A stretch of 64,000 nt of DNA, taken from Kitasatospora fiedleri. GTDB taxonomy: Bacteria; Actinomycetota; Actinomycetes; Streptomycetales; Streptomycetaceae. Position numbers and translations under genes: made by a program. Location of the stretch: NCBI RefSeq assembly GCF_948472415.1, contig NZ_OX419519.1, positions 806,001 through 870,000 of the forward strand, given 5' to 3'. How positions within the stretch are numbered: the stretch's first letter is position 1; each line of letters begins with the position of its first letter. Of the stretch, positions 8,947 to 16,656 are shown piece by piece. Below the pieces are notes generated by a model. That model worked only from the letters and a program-made list of their open reading frames with translations, searched no databases and had not been told where the DNA came from.

Positions 8947-9212
8947 ACTAGACACGGCGGCCGTACGCGCCCTTCCGGCGGGCGGCGACGGGGCGGAAGG
9001 TGGCGGGAGGTAGCGGGAGGTGGCGGCCGGACCGGTGCCCGGGGCGCACCTATGATGTGGTGCCGCCGTCGGAGGGACGGCGCGCGGGCGGTGTTCGGGT
9101 GATCGTGGCGGGCGGCTGACCCCGTCGGCGGTGTCCCTGTCCCGGTTTCCGGCGGTCACCCCGCAGGATGGGCCGTGCACCGTCCGTGTCGATCACAGGG
9201 GGAACGTCCGTC

Positions 9213-10322
9213 ATGCAACCGCGCGTGTTCGCCGTCGTCACCGCCGTCCTGCTGGCCGTCCTCGGCCTCGGGTCCGTCATGGTGACCGACTGGACGCCGA
9301 AGCCCGCCGCCGCGAGCGCCGCCACCGGCGCGGGCGGCCAGCGCCCCGGCGCCGTGCCCGACGCCGCCGGGTCCCCCTCCCCCACCGGCGACCCGGCGGT
9401 GTGGACCAGGTCGACCCTGCGCAACAAGCTGATGGCCGAGATGGCCGCCACCGACCCCGGCGTCGCCCTCGCCGACCTCGACAAGATCACCAAGGACAAG
9501 CCGTACACGGTGCGGTTCTGCCACCCGATCGCGCACGAGCTCGGGCACGCCGCGGTGGCGCGCTACCAGCAGGACTTCCAGAAGGTGATCTCCTTCCCGC
9601 ACGAGACCTGCGCGGCGGGCTACCTGCACGGCGCGGTCGAGGAGATGCTCGCCAACTCCAAGGACCCGCAGAGCGACATCCTGACCCTGTGCGCGCCCGC
9701 CAACACCGGCCCGTGCATCCACGGCGTCGGCCACGGCATCATGTTCGTCACCAAGCAGGACATCCCGGCCGCCCGCGCGCTGTGCGACAAGTTCCCCAGC
9801 CAGAGCCGCCGGATCACCTGCTCCGAGGGCGTCTTCATGCAGCTGTTCGCGCCCGACGAGGAGGACGAGAAGGCCAAGGCCAACCTCCCCGCCGACAAGC
9901 TGGCCGCCGAGCCGCTCTACCCGTGCCCCGAGCAGCCCGCCCTCTACCAGTCGGCCTGCTTCTTCTACGCGCCGACCTTCTTCCTCTCCTCGCACGACTA
10001 CGCCAACCACCCCGAGGCGTTCGCCCAGGCCCTCCAGTGGTGCCTGAACGCGCAGGCCGCCGGCGGCGGCGAGGACTGCTCGCGGGGCGCCGGCTCGCGC
10101 ACCATGAAGTACAACCTGGACCGCCCGGACTGGGCCGCCCAGCAGTGCGCCACCGCCAAGGACACCTGGCAGCGCAAGGCGTGCACCCAGGGCCTGGTCA
10201 GCTACTACACCGTCAACGACACCAGCGCGGGCGCCGCCGGGCGGCTGTGCGCCCAGATCGGCGACAAGGAGATCCAGGGCTACTGCCGCTCGGCGGGCGG
10301 CCTGTCCACCACCCTGGACTGA
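9213..10322 (+). CDS. Secreted or membrane-anchored Cys-rich protein with HExxH motif
   Basis: 369 residues from the ATG at 9213 (AGGGGGA 9 nt upstream); a start 45 nt earlier would precede the signal. The N-terminus is one hydrophobic segment (VFAVVTAVLLAVLGLGSVMV) followed by an Ala/Pro/Gly-rich stretch, so the protein is exported or anchored. The mature part has about 14 Cys, suggesting disulfides, and repeated His/Gly motifs: FCHPIAHELGHAAVARY, GYLHGAVEEM, CIHGVGHGIMF. HELGH fits a zinc-protease HExxH, but no third ligand is obvious, so protease activity is unproven. I do not recognise the family. The gene is single, ending at a strong bidirectional terminator. Confidence 0.75.
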   Translation: MQPRVFAVVTAVLLAVLGLGSVMVTDWTPKPAAASAATGAGGQRPGAVPDAAGSPSPTGDPAVWTRSTLRNKLMAEMAATDPGVALADLDKITKDKPYTVRFCHPIAHELGHAAVARYQQDFQKVISFPHETCAAGYLHGAVEEMLANSKDPQSDILTLCAPANTGPCIHGVGHGIMFVTKQDIPAARALCDKFPSQSRRITCSEGVFMQLFAPDEEDEKAKANLPADKLAAEPLYPCPEQPALYQSACFFYAPTFFLSSHDYANHPEAFAQALQWCLNAQAAGGGEDCSRGAGSRTMKYNLDRPDWAAQQCATAKDTWQRKACTQGLVSYYTVNDTSAGAAGRLCAQIGDKEIQGYCRSAGGLSTTLD

Positions 10323-10341
10323 GCACCCCGGGCCGAGCACC

Positions 10342-10383
10342 CGGCAGCGCTCCCGGCCGGTCCACCGGCCGGGAGCGCTGCCG
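10342..10383. terminator. Strong bidirectional terminator, 19-bp perfect stem
   Basis: Arms CGGCAGCGCTCCCGGCCGG (10342-10360) and its exact complement (10365-10383) with a TCCA loop, between the convergent secreted-protein gene and the cupin gene. It ends the RiPP-like operon on the minus strand. Confidence 0.88.
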
Positions 10384-10387
10384 CGCG

Positions 10388-10717
10388 TCAGTCGACGATC
10401 AGCAGGGTGGCGCCGTGCTCGGTGCTGGAGCGGTGCGCCTCCCGCTCGTCGGCGACCTGGTAGCTGGCGCCCTGCGGGGTGACCACCACCCGGCCGTCGT
10501 CCAGCGTGGTGGTCAGCTCGCCGCCCAGCACGAACAGCACGTGGCCCTTGCGGCACCAGTGGTCGGCCGCGTAACCGGGGCTGTACTCCACCAGCCGCAC
10601 CCGGACCGCGCCGAAGTGCCGGACCCGCTGGCTGACGGTGCCGCTCTCGCCGGGCCTGACCTCGGCCGGCACCGCGCTCCAGTCCGTCGAGGTGAAGTCG
10701 AACCCGTCCAGTCTCAT
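10388..10717 (-). CDS. DHCW-motif-type cupin protein, last gene of the RiPP-like operon
   Basis: 109 residues, ATG at 10717. Single cupin barrel: SQRVRHFGAVRVRLVEYSPG, then ADHWCRKGHVLFVLGGELTTTLDDGR (the D-H-x-C-like turn that names the family; here D-H-W-C), and EREAHRSSTEHGATLLIVD. Small cupins of this type are enzymes or metal-binding proteins without an assigned reaction. It follows the methyltransferase by 82 bp on the same strand and precedes the operon terminator at 10342-10383. It is therefore likely the last gene of the DUF692 cassette, although the gap is larger than the overlaps among the other genes. Confidence 0.82.
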   Translation of the reverse strand: MRLDGFDFTSTDWSAVPAEVRPGESGTVSQRVRHFGAVRVRLVEYSPGYAADHWCRKGHVLFVLGGELTTTLDDGRVVVTPQGASYQVADEREAHRSSTEHGATLLIVD

Positions 10718-10799
10718 CGCCGCTCCCCGTCCCTCTCCGCTGTTCGACGGCCTGCTCGACGGCCTGCTCGATGGCCTGCTCGGTGGCCTGCTCGACGGC

Positions 10800-11579
10800 C
10801 TACTTGATGGCCAGGATGCCCTCGAAGTGAAGGTACTTCTGGATGGTGGAGATGCTGGTGAAGCCGACCCGGCGCAGCAGTTCGTGGGTCTCGGCGCTGC
10901 GCTGCGGGGCCATCACCGACCGCAGGCTGTGCGCCTTCTGGTAGATCTCGCCGGGGTCGAAGCCGTTGTCGAACTTGAACTCCGCGTAGAGCTGCTGAAC
11001 GATGTCCTGGGTCCGCGAGTCCGGCTCCAGGGTCTTCTCGAACAGCAGCAGGCCGCCGCCCTCGACCAGGCCGTCGCAGACCATCCTCATCGCGGTCTGC
11101 CGGTCGCCCGGCGGCAGGAACTGCAGCGTGTAGTACATGATGACGGCGTTCGCGCCGCTGTAGTCGACCGAGAGCATGTCGCCCTGGCGGATCGTCACGT
11201 TCTCCAGCTCGCGGCAGCGCTGGCGGGCCACCCGCACCATGTCCGCCTCGATGTCGAAGCCGATCAGCGACACGTCCTTGCAGCAGTCCTTCGCGGCGAT
11301 CTGCGCGAGCAGGGTGCCGGTGGAGCAGCCGACGTCGATGATCAGGCCGCCGCGCCGGCTGAAGAACTCCACGCACTGGCTGATCAGGGCGTGGCCCTCG
11401 GCGTACAGCGGGACGCTCTTGCTGACGTGGTTGTCGAACTTCTGCGGGGTGCCGCCGGAGAAGCTCCAGCGGGTGTCCACGGGCACGATGCCGTCGCCGA
11501 CGTCCAGCAGGTCGGACGTCTCCCGCAGCACGGCCAGGTCCGCCGTCAACGCGGGGAGGCTGTCGGTCGCTTCACTCAC
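10800..11579 (-). CDS. CmoA-like SAM-dependent methyltransferase
   Basis: 259 residues. The GTG at 11579 overlaps the exporter stop (GTGA). Class I fold: LIIDVGCSTGTLLAQIA (SAM loop), LIGFDIEADMV, and YTLQFLPPGDRQTAM. It aligns along its length with CmoA, the carboxy-SAM synthase of tRNA wobble modification: FDNHVSKSVPLYAEGHALI, FKFDNGFDPGEIYQKAHSLRSVM, ETHELLRRVGF. CmoA has Arg after Q-K in that last region (QKRS); here it is QKAH, so the carboxylate-binding function may be lost and a plain SAM methyl transfer is as likely. There is no CmoB partner nearby. Its place in the operon points to modification of the peptide or its product. Confidence 0.85.
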   Translation of the reverse strand: MSEATDSLPALTADLAVLRETSDLLDVGDGIVPVDTRWSFSGGTPQKFDNHVSKSVPLYAEGHALISQCVEFFSRRGGLIIDVGCSTGTLLAQIAAKDCCKDVSLIGFDIEADMVRVARQRCRELENVTIRQGDMLSVDYSGANAVIMYYTLQFLPPGDRQTAMRMVCDGLVEGGGLLLFEKTLEPDSRTQDIVQQLYAEFKFDNGFDPGEIYQKAHSLRSVMAPQRSAETHELLRRVGFTSISTIQKYLHFEGILAIK

Positions 11580-12952
11580 GGCGTCTCCTGGAGGCGGTCG
11601 GTCCCCTCGGCCGCCGCCCACGCCGCGGCCTGCGGCGGGCCCGGGGGCCGGGGGTCGGTCGGGGCGGGGATCTCCAGTCCGAGCGCGGCGGACCGGGTGA
11701 GCACCAGGAACGCCAGCACCGCGAGGGCGACGGCGCCGAGGGCGAAGGTGGAGCGCAGGCCGAACCAGCCGACGCACAGGCCCGCCGTCATCGCGCCGAC
11801 CGGGAGCGAGCCCCAGGCCAGCATCCGGTAGACGCTGGTCACCCGGCCGAGCAGTTCCTTCGGGATGGTCGACTGCCGCAGGGCCAGGCTGACCGAGCTG
11901 AACTGCACCACCGCGAAGCTCGAACAGCTCAGCGCCAGCACGGTCAGCAGCCGGCTGCTGGCCAGCAGCATCACCGTCTGGTCGACGGCCTGCAGGCCGA
12001 CCGCGAGGGCCAGCGCCCGGGTGACGCCCAGCCGCTCGGCGATCCGGCCGGAGACCAGCCCGGCGAACACCCCGCCCGCCGCCGCGCAGGACAGCAGCAG
12101 GCCGAACCCGGCCTTCCCCAGGTGCAGCACGTCGTGCGCGTACAGCACCATCACGGCGTTGGTGGCGCCGGTGAAGAAGTTGATGGTCGCGGAGGAGGCC
12201 GACAGGAAGCGCAGCGTGGACTCGCCCCACATCCAGCGCAGCCCCGCGCCCGCGTCCCGCAGCACCCCGCGCACCCCGGGCCGTTGACCCGCCGCCGCGG
12301 GGGCGGCCTGCTCGGCGGGGGCGGTGCGCAGCCCGGCGAAGGCCAGCAGCACCAGGACGCCGGAGAGGCCGAACGAGACGCCGTCCACCACGAACGGCAG
12401 CGAGACCGCGGCGGCGAACAGCAGCCCGCCCAGGGCCGGACCGAGGAACTCGGTGCCCAGCGTCTCGGCCGCCATCAGCCGCCCGTTGGCGCGCACCAGC
12501 CGCTCGGCCGGGACGAGGGCCGGCAGCGTGGTCTGGACGGCGGTGCGGAACACCGTGTCCGCGGCGGCCAGCAGGAAGAGGGTGACCAGCAGCAGCGGAA
12601 TCCGGGCCACCCCGGCCAGCAGCGAGAGCACCACCAGCAGCAGCAGGGCGCTGCGGGTGAAGTCCAGGCCCGCCATCAGGCGGCGGCGGTTCATCCGGTC
12701 GACGGCGACGCCGCCGACCACGCCGAGCAGCAGGTACGGCAGGGTGACGGCGACCTGCGCACCGGCCACCACGGTCGGGTTGCTGTTCAACGAGAGCACC
12801 AGCAGCGGCCCGGCGGTCAGCAGCACGCCGTCGCCGACGCAGGAGACCAGGCTCGCCGCCCACAGCAGGCCGTAGCGGCCGGAGAGACCCGAGCGGCCGG
12901 AGCGGCCGGCGTGGTCCGGGCCGTCGGCGCGGGCGGGGCGGACGCTCAGCAC
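11576..12952 (-). CDS. MFS exporter of the DUF692 cassette
   Basis: 458 residues with the hydrophobicity of a 12-helix major facilitator. The GTG at 12952 overlaps the partner-protein stop by 7 nt. Family signs: SLVSCVGDGVLLTAGPLLVL (helix 1), loop VDRMNRRRLMAGLDF between helices 2 and 3, DTVFRTAVQTTLPALVPAERLVRANGRLMAAETLG (typical of drug/macrolide-type exporters of the MefA-like branch), and a second half beginning about LRFLSASSATINFFTGATNAVMVLYA. By position it should export the modified peptide product. Its stop overlaps the methyltransferase start, so stoichiometry is coupled. Confidence 0.92.
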   Translation of the reverse strand: MLSVRPARADGPDHAGRSGRSGLSGRYGLLWAASLVSCVGDGVLLTAGPLLVLSLNSNPTVVAGAQVAVTLPYLLLGVVGGVAVDRMNRRRLMAGLDFTRSALLLLVVLSLLAGVARIPLLLVTLFLLAAADTVFRTAVQTTLPALVPAERLVRANGRLMAAETLGTEFLGPALGGLLFAAAVSLPFVVDGVSFGLSGVLVLLAFAGLRTAPAEQAAPAAAGQRPGVRGVLRDAGAGLRWMWGESTLRFLSASSATINFFTGATNAVMVLYAHDVLHLGKAGFGLLLSCAAAGGVFAGLVSGRIAERLGVTRALALAVGLQAVDQTVMLLASSRLLTVLALSCSSFAVVQFSSVSLALRQSTIPKELLGRVTSVYRMLAWGSLPVGAMTAGLCVGWFGLRSTFALGAVALAVLAFLVLTRSAALGLEIPAPTDPRPPGPPQAAAWAAAEGTDRLQETP

Positions 12953-14004
12953 GGGGCCACGTCCAGCAGGCCCCACTCGGCCAGCGAGCCGAGCAGGCCG
13001 CGCAGGCCCGCGTCGGCGGGGTCGAGTCCGACGCCGGCGGCGATCTCGGCCAGCGGCAGCCCGGCGGCGAGGCCCTCGGCCACCCGGGCGGCGGGGGCGC
13101 CGATGCCGGTCAGGGCGTACAGCTCGGCCGACCCGTCGAGGCGGACCAGCACCGCCCCGGACCGCTCGGGGGCCCGGTCGAGCCCGCCCCCGACCGGATC
13201 GGCGAGCCACCCCAGGACGTCGCGCTCCCACCGGACGACCGCCCCGCGCCCGGTCCAGCGGTACTCCCCGCCACCTGCCCCCGCCGGGGCCGCCCCGGCC
13301 GGGGCACCGGGCTCCGGAGCGGGACCGGCCGAAGCGTCGCCCGCCGCGACTGGACCGGCCAAGTCACCGCCCGCCGGGGCGGATTCGGCCGAAGAACCAC
13401 CCCGCGAGGCGGACTCGGCCGAAGCGCCGGGCTCCGGAGCGGGACCGGCCGAAGCGTCGCCCGCCGCGACTGGCTCGGCCAAGTCGTCGTCCACCGGGGC
13501 GGGTTCGGCCGGAGCGCCGCCCGCCGGGGCCGTCCCCGGCGTCGCGCTGCGGGCGATCAGTTCGGCGGCGGTGCGTTCCAGTCGCAGTACGTCGCGCAGG
13601 GCGGCGGTGGAGGGCCCGGTGGGGAGGGTGCGGTCGAGGCGGTGCAGGTACTCGGCGGTGACGGTGTAGACGTACGGGCCGCGGTCGGCCCAGCCGGTGG
13701 CCGTCACGTAGTCGGTGACCAGGGCGTCGGGGTCGTGGCCGAGCTGGCGCAGGGCGCGGGCGGTCAGCGGGGCGCCCTCGGCGACGGCGGCGCGGGTGAC
13801 GCGCAGCAGGCGGTAGCGGTAGGCGTCGACGGCCCACTGCACGCCGGGGCCGTTCTCGGCGTACACGGCGGCGATCTCGGTCTCGGCCGGGGTGAGCCCG
13901 AGGTCGGCGGCGCGGGCCCGGACGTCGCCCGCGACGACGGCGTCGGCCAGCGCGGGTTCGCGCAGCACGCGCCGCCACAGCCGCCAGGTGTGTTCGGCCT
14001 TCAC
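12946..14004 (-). CDS. DUF692 partner protein with periodic linker and PqqD-like C-terminus
   Basis: 352 residues. The GTG at 14004 overlaps the DUF692 stop (GTGA). The N-terminal ~145 residues are helical (WRLWRRVLREPALADAV, VYAENGPGVQWAVDAYRYRLLRV) and correspond in position to MbnC/TglI-type partners of DUF692 enzymes. Then comes an Ala/Pro/Glu/Ser linker with a 10-residue period and a 40-residue duplication. The last ~95 residues (GAVLVRLDGSAELYALTGIGAPAARV, LPLAEIAAGVGLDPA, LLGSLAEWGLLDV) look like a PqqD-type RiPP recognition element, which would bind the leader of the precursor. Assignment as partner rests mainly on context and the fused recognition-like domain. Confidence 0.7.
   Translation of the reverse strand: MKAEHTWRLWRRVLREPALADAVVAGDVRARAADLGLTPAETEIAAVYAENGPGVQWAVDAYRYRLLRVTRAAVAEGAPLTARALRQLGHDPDALVTDYVTATGWADRGPYVYTVTAEYLHRLDRTLPTGPSTAALRDVLRLERTAAELIARSATPGTAPAGGAPAEPAPVDDDLAEPVAAGDASAGPAPEPGASAESASRGGSSAESAPAGGDLAGPVAAGDASAGPAPEPGAPAGAAPAGAGGGEYRWTGRGAVVRWERDVLGWLADPVGGGLDRAPERSGAVLVRLDGSAELYALTGIGAPAARVAEGLAAGLPLAEIAAGVGLDPADAGLRGLLGSLAEWGLLDVAPC
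13327..13520 (-). repeat. 30-bp/120-bp tandem repeat in the partner-protein linker
   Basis: The element CGGCC-GAAG recurs every 30 bp (about 13327, 13356, 13386, 13416, 13446, 13476, 13506). The block ending ...GCTCCGGAGC-GGGACCGGCC-GAAGCGTCGC is duplicated 120 bp apart. It encodes the period-10 linker (E/D-x-A-x-P-A-x-G-x). The reading frame is kept throughout, so the repeat is coding. Confidence 0.85.
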
Positions 14005-14930
14005 GCCCGCGCCTCCGTCCCGGCGGTGGTGCGGCGGCTGTGCGGGCCGTAGACCCGGTCCCAGATGGCGGCGGCGCGTTCCAGGTCGCCGAGGATGAGT
14101 TCGGCGTCGGCGAGCGGGTCGAGTTCGCGGGTGCGGGAGGAGTGGGCGCGGCCCTGGACCTCCAGGACGACGGCGCCGGGGCGGGAGCGTCCGAGCAGGT
14201 CCTCCAGGGTCTCCCAGACCGGTTCGGGCACCCGGGAGTCGTGCCAGTCGTGGTAGGTGCCGCCGGACCAGCTGCCGCCGGCGACGTGCACCTCGACCAC
14301 CCGTTCCAGGGGCAGCCGGTCCAGGTAGGAGGCCAGGGTGTAGCGGCCGAAGTTCACCGCGTTGGTGTGGATGTTGTGCAGGTCGATGTGCAGGTGGGTG
14401 CCGGCCTTCTCGACCAGCGCGGCCAGGAAGTCGGGCTCGTCCAGGTCGGCGCCGGGGCAGGGCACGTAGTAGGCGGCGTTCTCGTGCGCCAGCGGCACGC
14501 CCAGCAGTTCCTGCAGGCGGGCGGCGCGGCCGGCCAGCCGGTCCACCTCGGCGCGGGAGAACTGCACCGGCGAACTCCACATGTCGGACCAGGAGCCGTC
14601 CCCGTAGAAGCAGTGGTCGCTCATCCACGGGCTGCCGAACAGCTTCGCGGCGGGGACGTGGCGCAGGACGGCGGCGGTGCGCTCCAGCGGTTCGAAGCCG
14701 AACTCGGCGCCGTAGTTGGAGTGGGCGATCACGGTGGGCTCGGCCGCCACCAGGGCGTCGATCTCGTCGAGCCGGTCGGGCAGGATGACCTGCGGGCTGT
14801 CCAGCGGCGCGATCACCGTGTCGAGCAGGACCTCGACGGCGTCGATGCGCGACTCGTGGAAGGGGAACCACTCGGCGACCTCGGGGTTGTACTGGAGCCC
14901 GATGCCCAGTGGTGCTACTGGCCCGCTCAA
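14001..14930 (-). CDS. DUF692 (MNIO, MbnB/TglH-like) peptide-modifying iron enzyme
   Basis: 309 residues from a TTG at 14930 with GGAGG 8 nt upstream; a GTG at 15023 is in frame but lacks a ribosome site. TIM-barrel enzyme using two or three irons and O2 to rewrite Cys or other residues of ribosomal peptides. Expected metal-ligand segments are present: VIAHSNYG, SDHCFYGDGS, PLAHENAAYYVP, LHIDLHNIHTNAVNFG, VEVHVAGG, DWHDSRVPEPVWE and VVLEVQGR. It lies between a Cys-ending peptide gene and a gene for a probable partner, the standard arrangement of methanobactin, 3-thiaglutamate and related pathways. Overlap with the partner gene (GTGA) supports an obligate complex. The reaction cannot be read from the sequence. 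Confidence 0.9.
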   Translation of the reverse strand: MSGPVAPLGIGLQYNPEVAEWFPFHESRIDAVEVLLDTVIAPLDSPQVILPDRLDEIDALVAAEPTVIAHSNYGAEFGFEPLERTAAVLRHVPAAKLFGSPWMSDHCFYGDGSWSDMWSSPVQFSRAEVDRLAGRAARLQELLGVPLAHENAAYYVPCPGADLDEPDFLAALVEKAGTHLHIDLHNIHTNAVNFGRYTLASYLDRLPLERVVEVHVAGGSWSGGTYHDWHDSRVPEPVWETLEDLLGRSRPGAVVLEVQGRAHSSRTRELDPLADAELILGDLERAAAIWDRVYGPHSRRTTAGTEARA

Positions 14931-15055
14931 AGGTGCTGCCCTCCGGTTCTCCGCGGTGTGCGGGTGCGGGCGGTGCTGCTCGGTGGCCGTGGCGATCAAG
15001 AACCGCCGCTGGGGCAGCGGCACGCTGCCGACGTCGTTGTGGTGCGGATGGCTCG

Positions 15056-15074
15056 GGGGCGCGCTCGGCGCCCC
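15056..15074 (-). terminator. Attenuator-like hairpin after the peptide gene
   Basis: A 7-bp perfect stem, GGGGCGC (15056-15062) with GCGCCCC (15068-15074), and a 5-nt loop, 16 nt downstream of the peptide stop. There is no T tract. A stem here often lets a short precursor message outnumber the downstream enzyme message. Confidence 0.5.
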
Positions 15075-15089
15075 GCGTCAGACGCCGTT

Positions 15090-15152
15090 TCAGCAGGTGG
15101 GGTTGCGCGGGGTCTTGGCCTCGCGGGTCACGATGATCGTGGTGGTCTCCAT
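15090..15152 (-). CDS. Candidate RiPP precursor peptide, 20 residues ending in Cys
   Basis: METTTIIVTREAKTPRNPTC, ATG at 15152 with GGAAGGGGG 8 nt upstream, TGA at 15090-15092. It is 159 bp upstream of the DUF692 start and the first gene of the cassette. The N-terminal half (hydrophobic/charged, TTTIIVTREAK) would serve as leader; the C-terminal PRNPTC is the probable target with a single, C-terminal Cys. DUF692 enzymes commonly act on Cys, and TglHI acts specifically on a C-terminal Cys. It is unusually short even for this class. The call rests on position, ribosome site and the terminal Cys, with no sequence match that I recognise. Confidence 0.6.
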   Translation of the reverse strand: METTTIIVTREAKTPRNPTC

Positions 15153-15667
15153 GTGCGTCACCCCCTTCCCGGGATGTGGCATCACGCCGCGAGCGGTTCT
15201 TGACCAGCAGGGCCACCGAGGGGTGCTCCCGCCGACCGAAGTCCACCACCGGGGACCGGTCGGCACCAGACGGTCCCGGCCGGGCAGGACACCATTCGGC
15301 CGACACGCCGCAGCCATGCGCCGTTCACACATCGGGCCCGCCCCGGGGGGTGCACGCCTGGCCGGAACACCTGGTCAACTTCCGTTCAGAAAACGGGAAA
15401 TGACGTGGCGTCACTTTTGTCCGCGCCCCGAACACGGCCGAAAAGCGGCCACCGGCCGACCCCGGGAGTCCCGCCCGCCCCACCCGTGCGGAACCGTACG
15501 CTCCGGCCGGTCCGGGGCGTCCGGCGGAATCCCGCGAACGCCGCCCGCGGGGCGCAGCGGTGGCCCATGATGTGGCAACACCACCGCCGGCCCGCCGACG
15601 CACCACCGCCGGCCCGCCGACGCACCGCCGCCCGGGCGGGCGCGCCCCGGAGAGGACGAGGGACCCC
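15153..15667. promoter_or_regulatory. Divergent intergenic control region between the peptide and methyltransferase genes
   Basis: 515 bp with no convincing gene. It holds the only sensible promoter space for the RiPP-like operon. Seen: TGACGTGGCGTCA (15401-15413, 5-bp palindromic arms), a minus-strand TTGACC at 15372-15377 without a good -10, an A+T-richer patch at 15388-15420, and a perfect 22-bp tandem duplication at 15579-15622. Confidence 0.45.
15579..15622. repeat. Perfect 22-bp tandem duplication
   Basis: The unit CACCACCGCCGGCCCGCCGACG occupies 15579-15600 and again 15601-15622, 46 bp before the methyltransferase start. A third partial copy (CACCGCCG) follows. No function is evident. 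Confidence 0.9.
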
Positions 15668-16509
15668 ATGGACGTCCAGTTGGACTACTTCTCCCAGCAG
15701 CACTGGAACCGGGTGGCCGAGGCCCGCGGCCACGGCTCCTGCGACGTCGGCGCCGACCTCGCCGCCTCCCTGGTCGCCACCGTCGCCGAGACCGCCCCCG
15801 GGCCGTCCTCGACATCGGCTCCGGCAACGGCGCCCTCGCCACCGCCCTGGCCACCGCCCTCCCCGGCGCCCGGGTCGACGGCCTCGACTACTCCGACACC
15901 GCCGTCCGGCTCGCCACCGAGAACGCCCGCGCCCACGCCGCGCCGGACGTCCGCGACCGGCTGGCCTACACCGTCGGCTCCGCCCTCGAACTGCCGTACG
16001 AGGACGGGCGGTTCGACGCCGTCACCATGCTCAAGACCGCCTGGGTGCTGCCCGACCTGGGCGCCGCCCTGGCCGAGTGCCGACGGGTGCTGCGCCCCGG
16101 CGGGCGGATCTTCCTGCAGTCCTGGGGCGAACCGGAGTCCTGCCCGGTGCTCACCCTGAGCGGCGCGGTGCTCGGCGCGGCGATCAGCGGCTTCGAACTG
16201 CCCGACGAGGCGATGGCCCCGTTCGAACTCACCGCCGACCTGGTCACCGCCGAACTCGCCGCCGCCGGGCTGCCGCTGGCCGACCGCCGCTCCTTCGACC
16301 GGGACGTCCCCGCCGCCACCCCCGCCGAGTACTGGGAGCAGCTGCGCTCGCTGGCCGGCACCGCCTACTGGGCGTTCGCCGTCCAGCCCCCCGAGTTCAA
16401 GGACCGCCTCGACGCCGGCTGGCAGCAGCTCAGCGCCGCGCACGCCGACGCGGCGGGCGTCCGGCACCTCCCGCTGGCCTGGCACGTGTCGATCGGACGC
16501 CGCGCCTAG
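15668..16509 (+). CDS. SAM-dependent class I methyltransferase, one apparent base missing
   Basis: 280 residues after correction; ATG at 15668 with GGACGAGG upstream. The frame breaks at the SAM loop: residues 1-44 (MDVQLDYFSQQHWNRVAE...) are in one frame, while VLDIGSGNGALATALATALPGARVDGLDYS onward is in another. Adding one G to the GGG at about 15796-15798 joins them as APG-AVLDIGSGNG and gives exactly 281 codons, so this is most likely a sequencing error. Further motifs: FDAVTMLKTAWVLPD, RRVLRPGGRIFLQSWGE. UbiE/MenG-like small-molecule methyltransferase; substrate unknown. It is divergent from the RiPP-like operon and may or may not belong to it. Confidence 0.82.
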
Positions 16510-16656
16510 GACCTGTCGCGCGCCGGGTCCGCTCTCAGCCGGTCCGGCGGGGTGAACCGTCTGCGCCCCCTCCGCCCCGGACGGCCGTGCCAGGCTGGTA
16601 CCGGCGCGGCCCGCACCGGACCGGGCCGGCCGGATCGTCGAACGGAGCGTCAGCCG

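Noticed and set aside
9526-9560. Zinc metalloprotease assignment from HELGH
   Set aside because: No downstream third ligand pattern (for example a Met-turn or E-x-x-x-D) was found, and similar His-Gly motifs repeat through the protein, so only the motif is reported.
13320-13520. CRISPR-like 30-bp periodicity
   Set aside because: Units are contiguous without unique spacers, keep the reading frame, and encode a Pro/Ala/Glu linker.
15668-16509. Assigning the plus-strand methyltransferase to the DUF692 cassette
   Set aside because: It is divergent, 515 bp away and UbiE-like; membership is possible but nothing in the sequence ties it to the operon.
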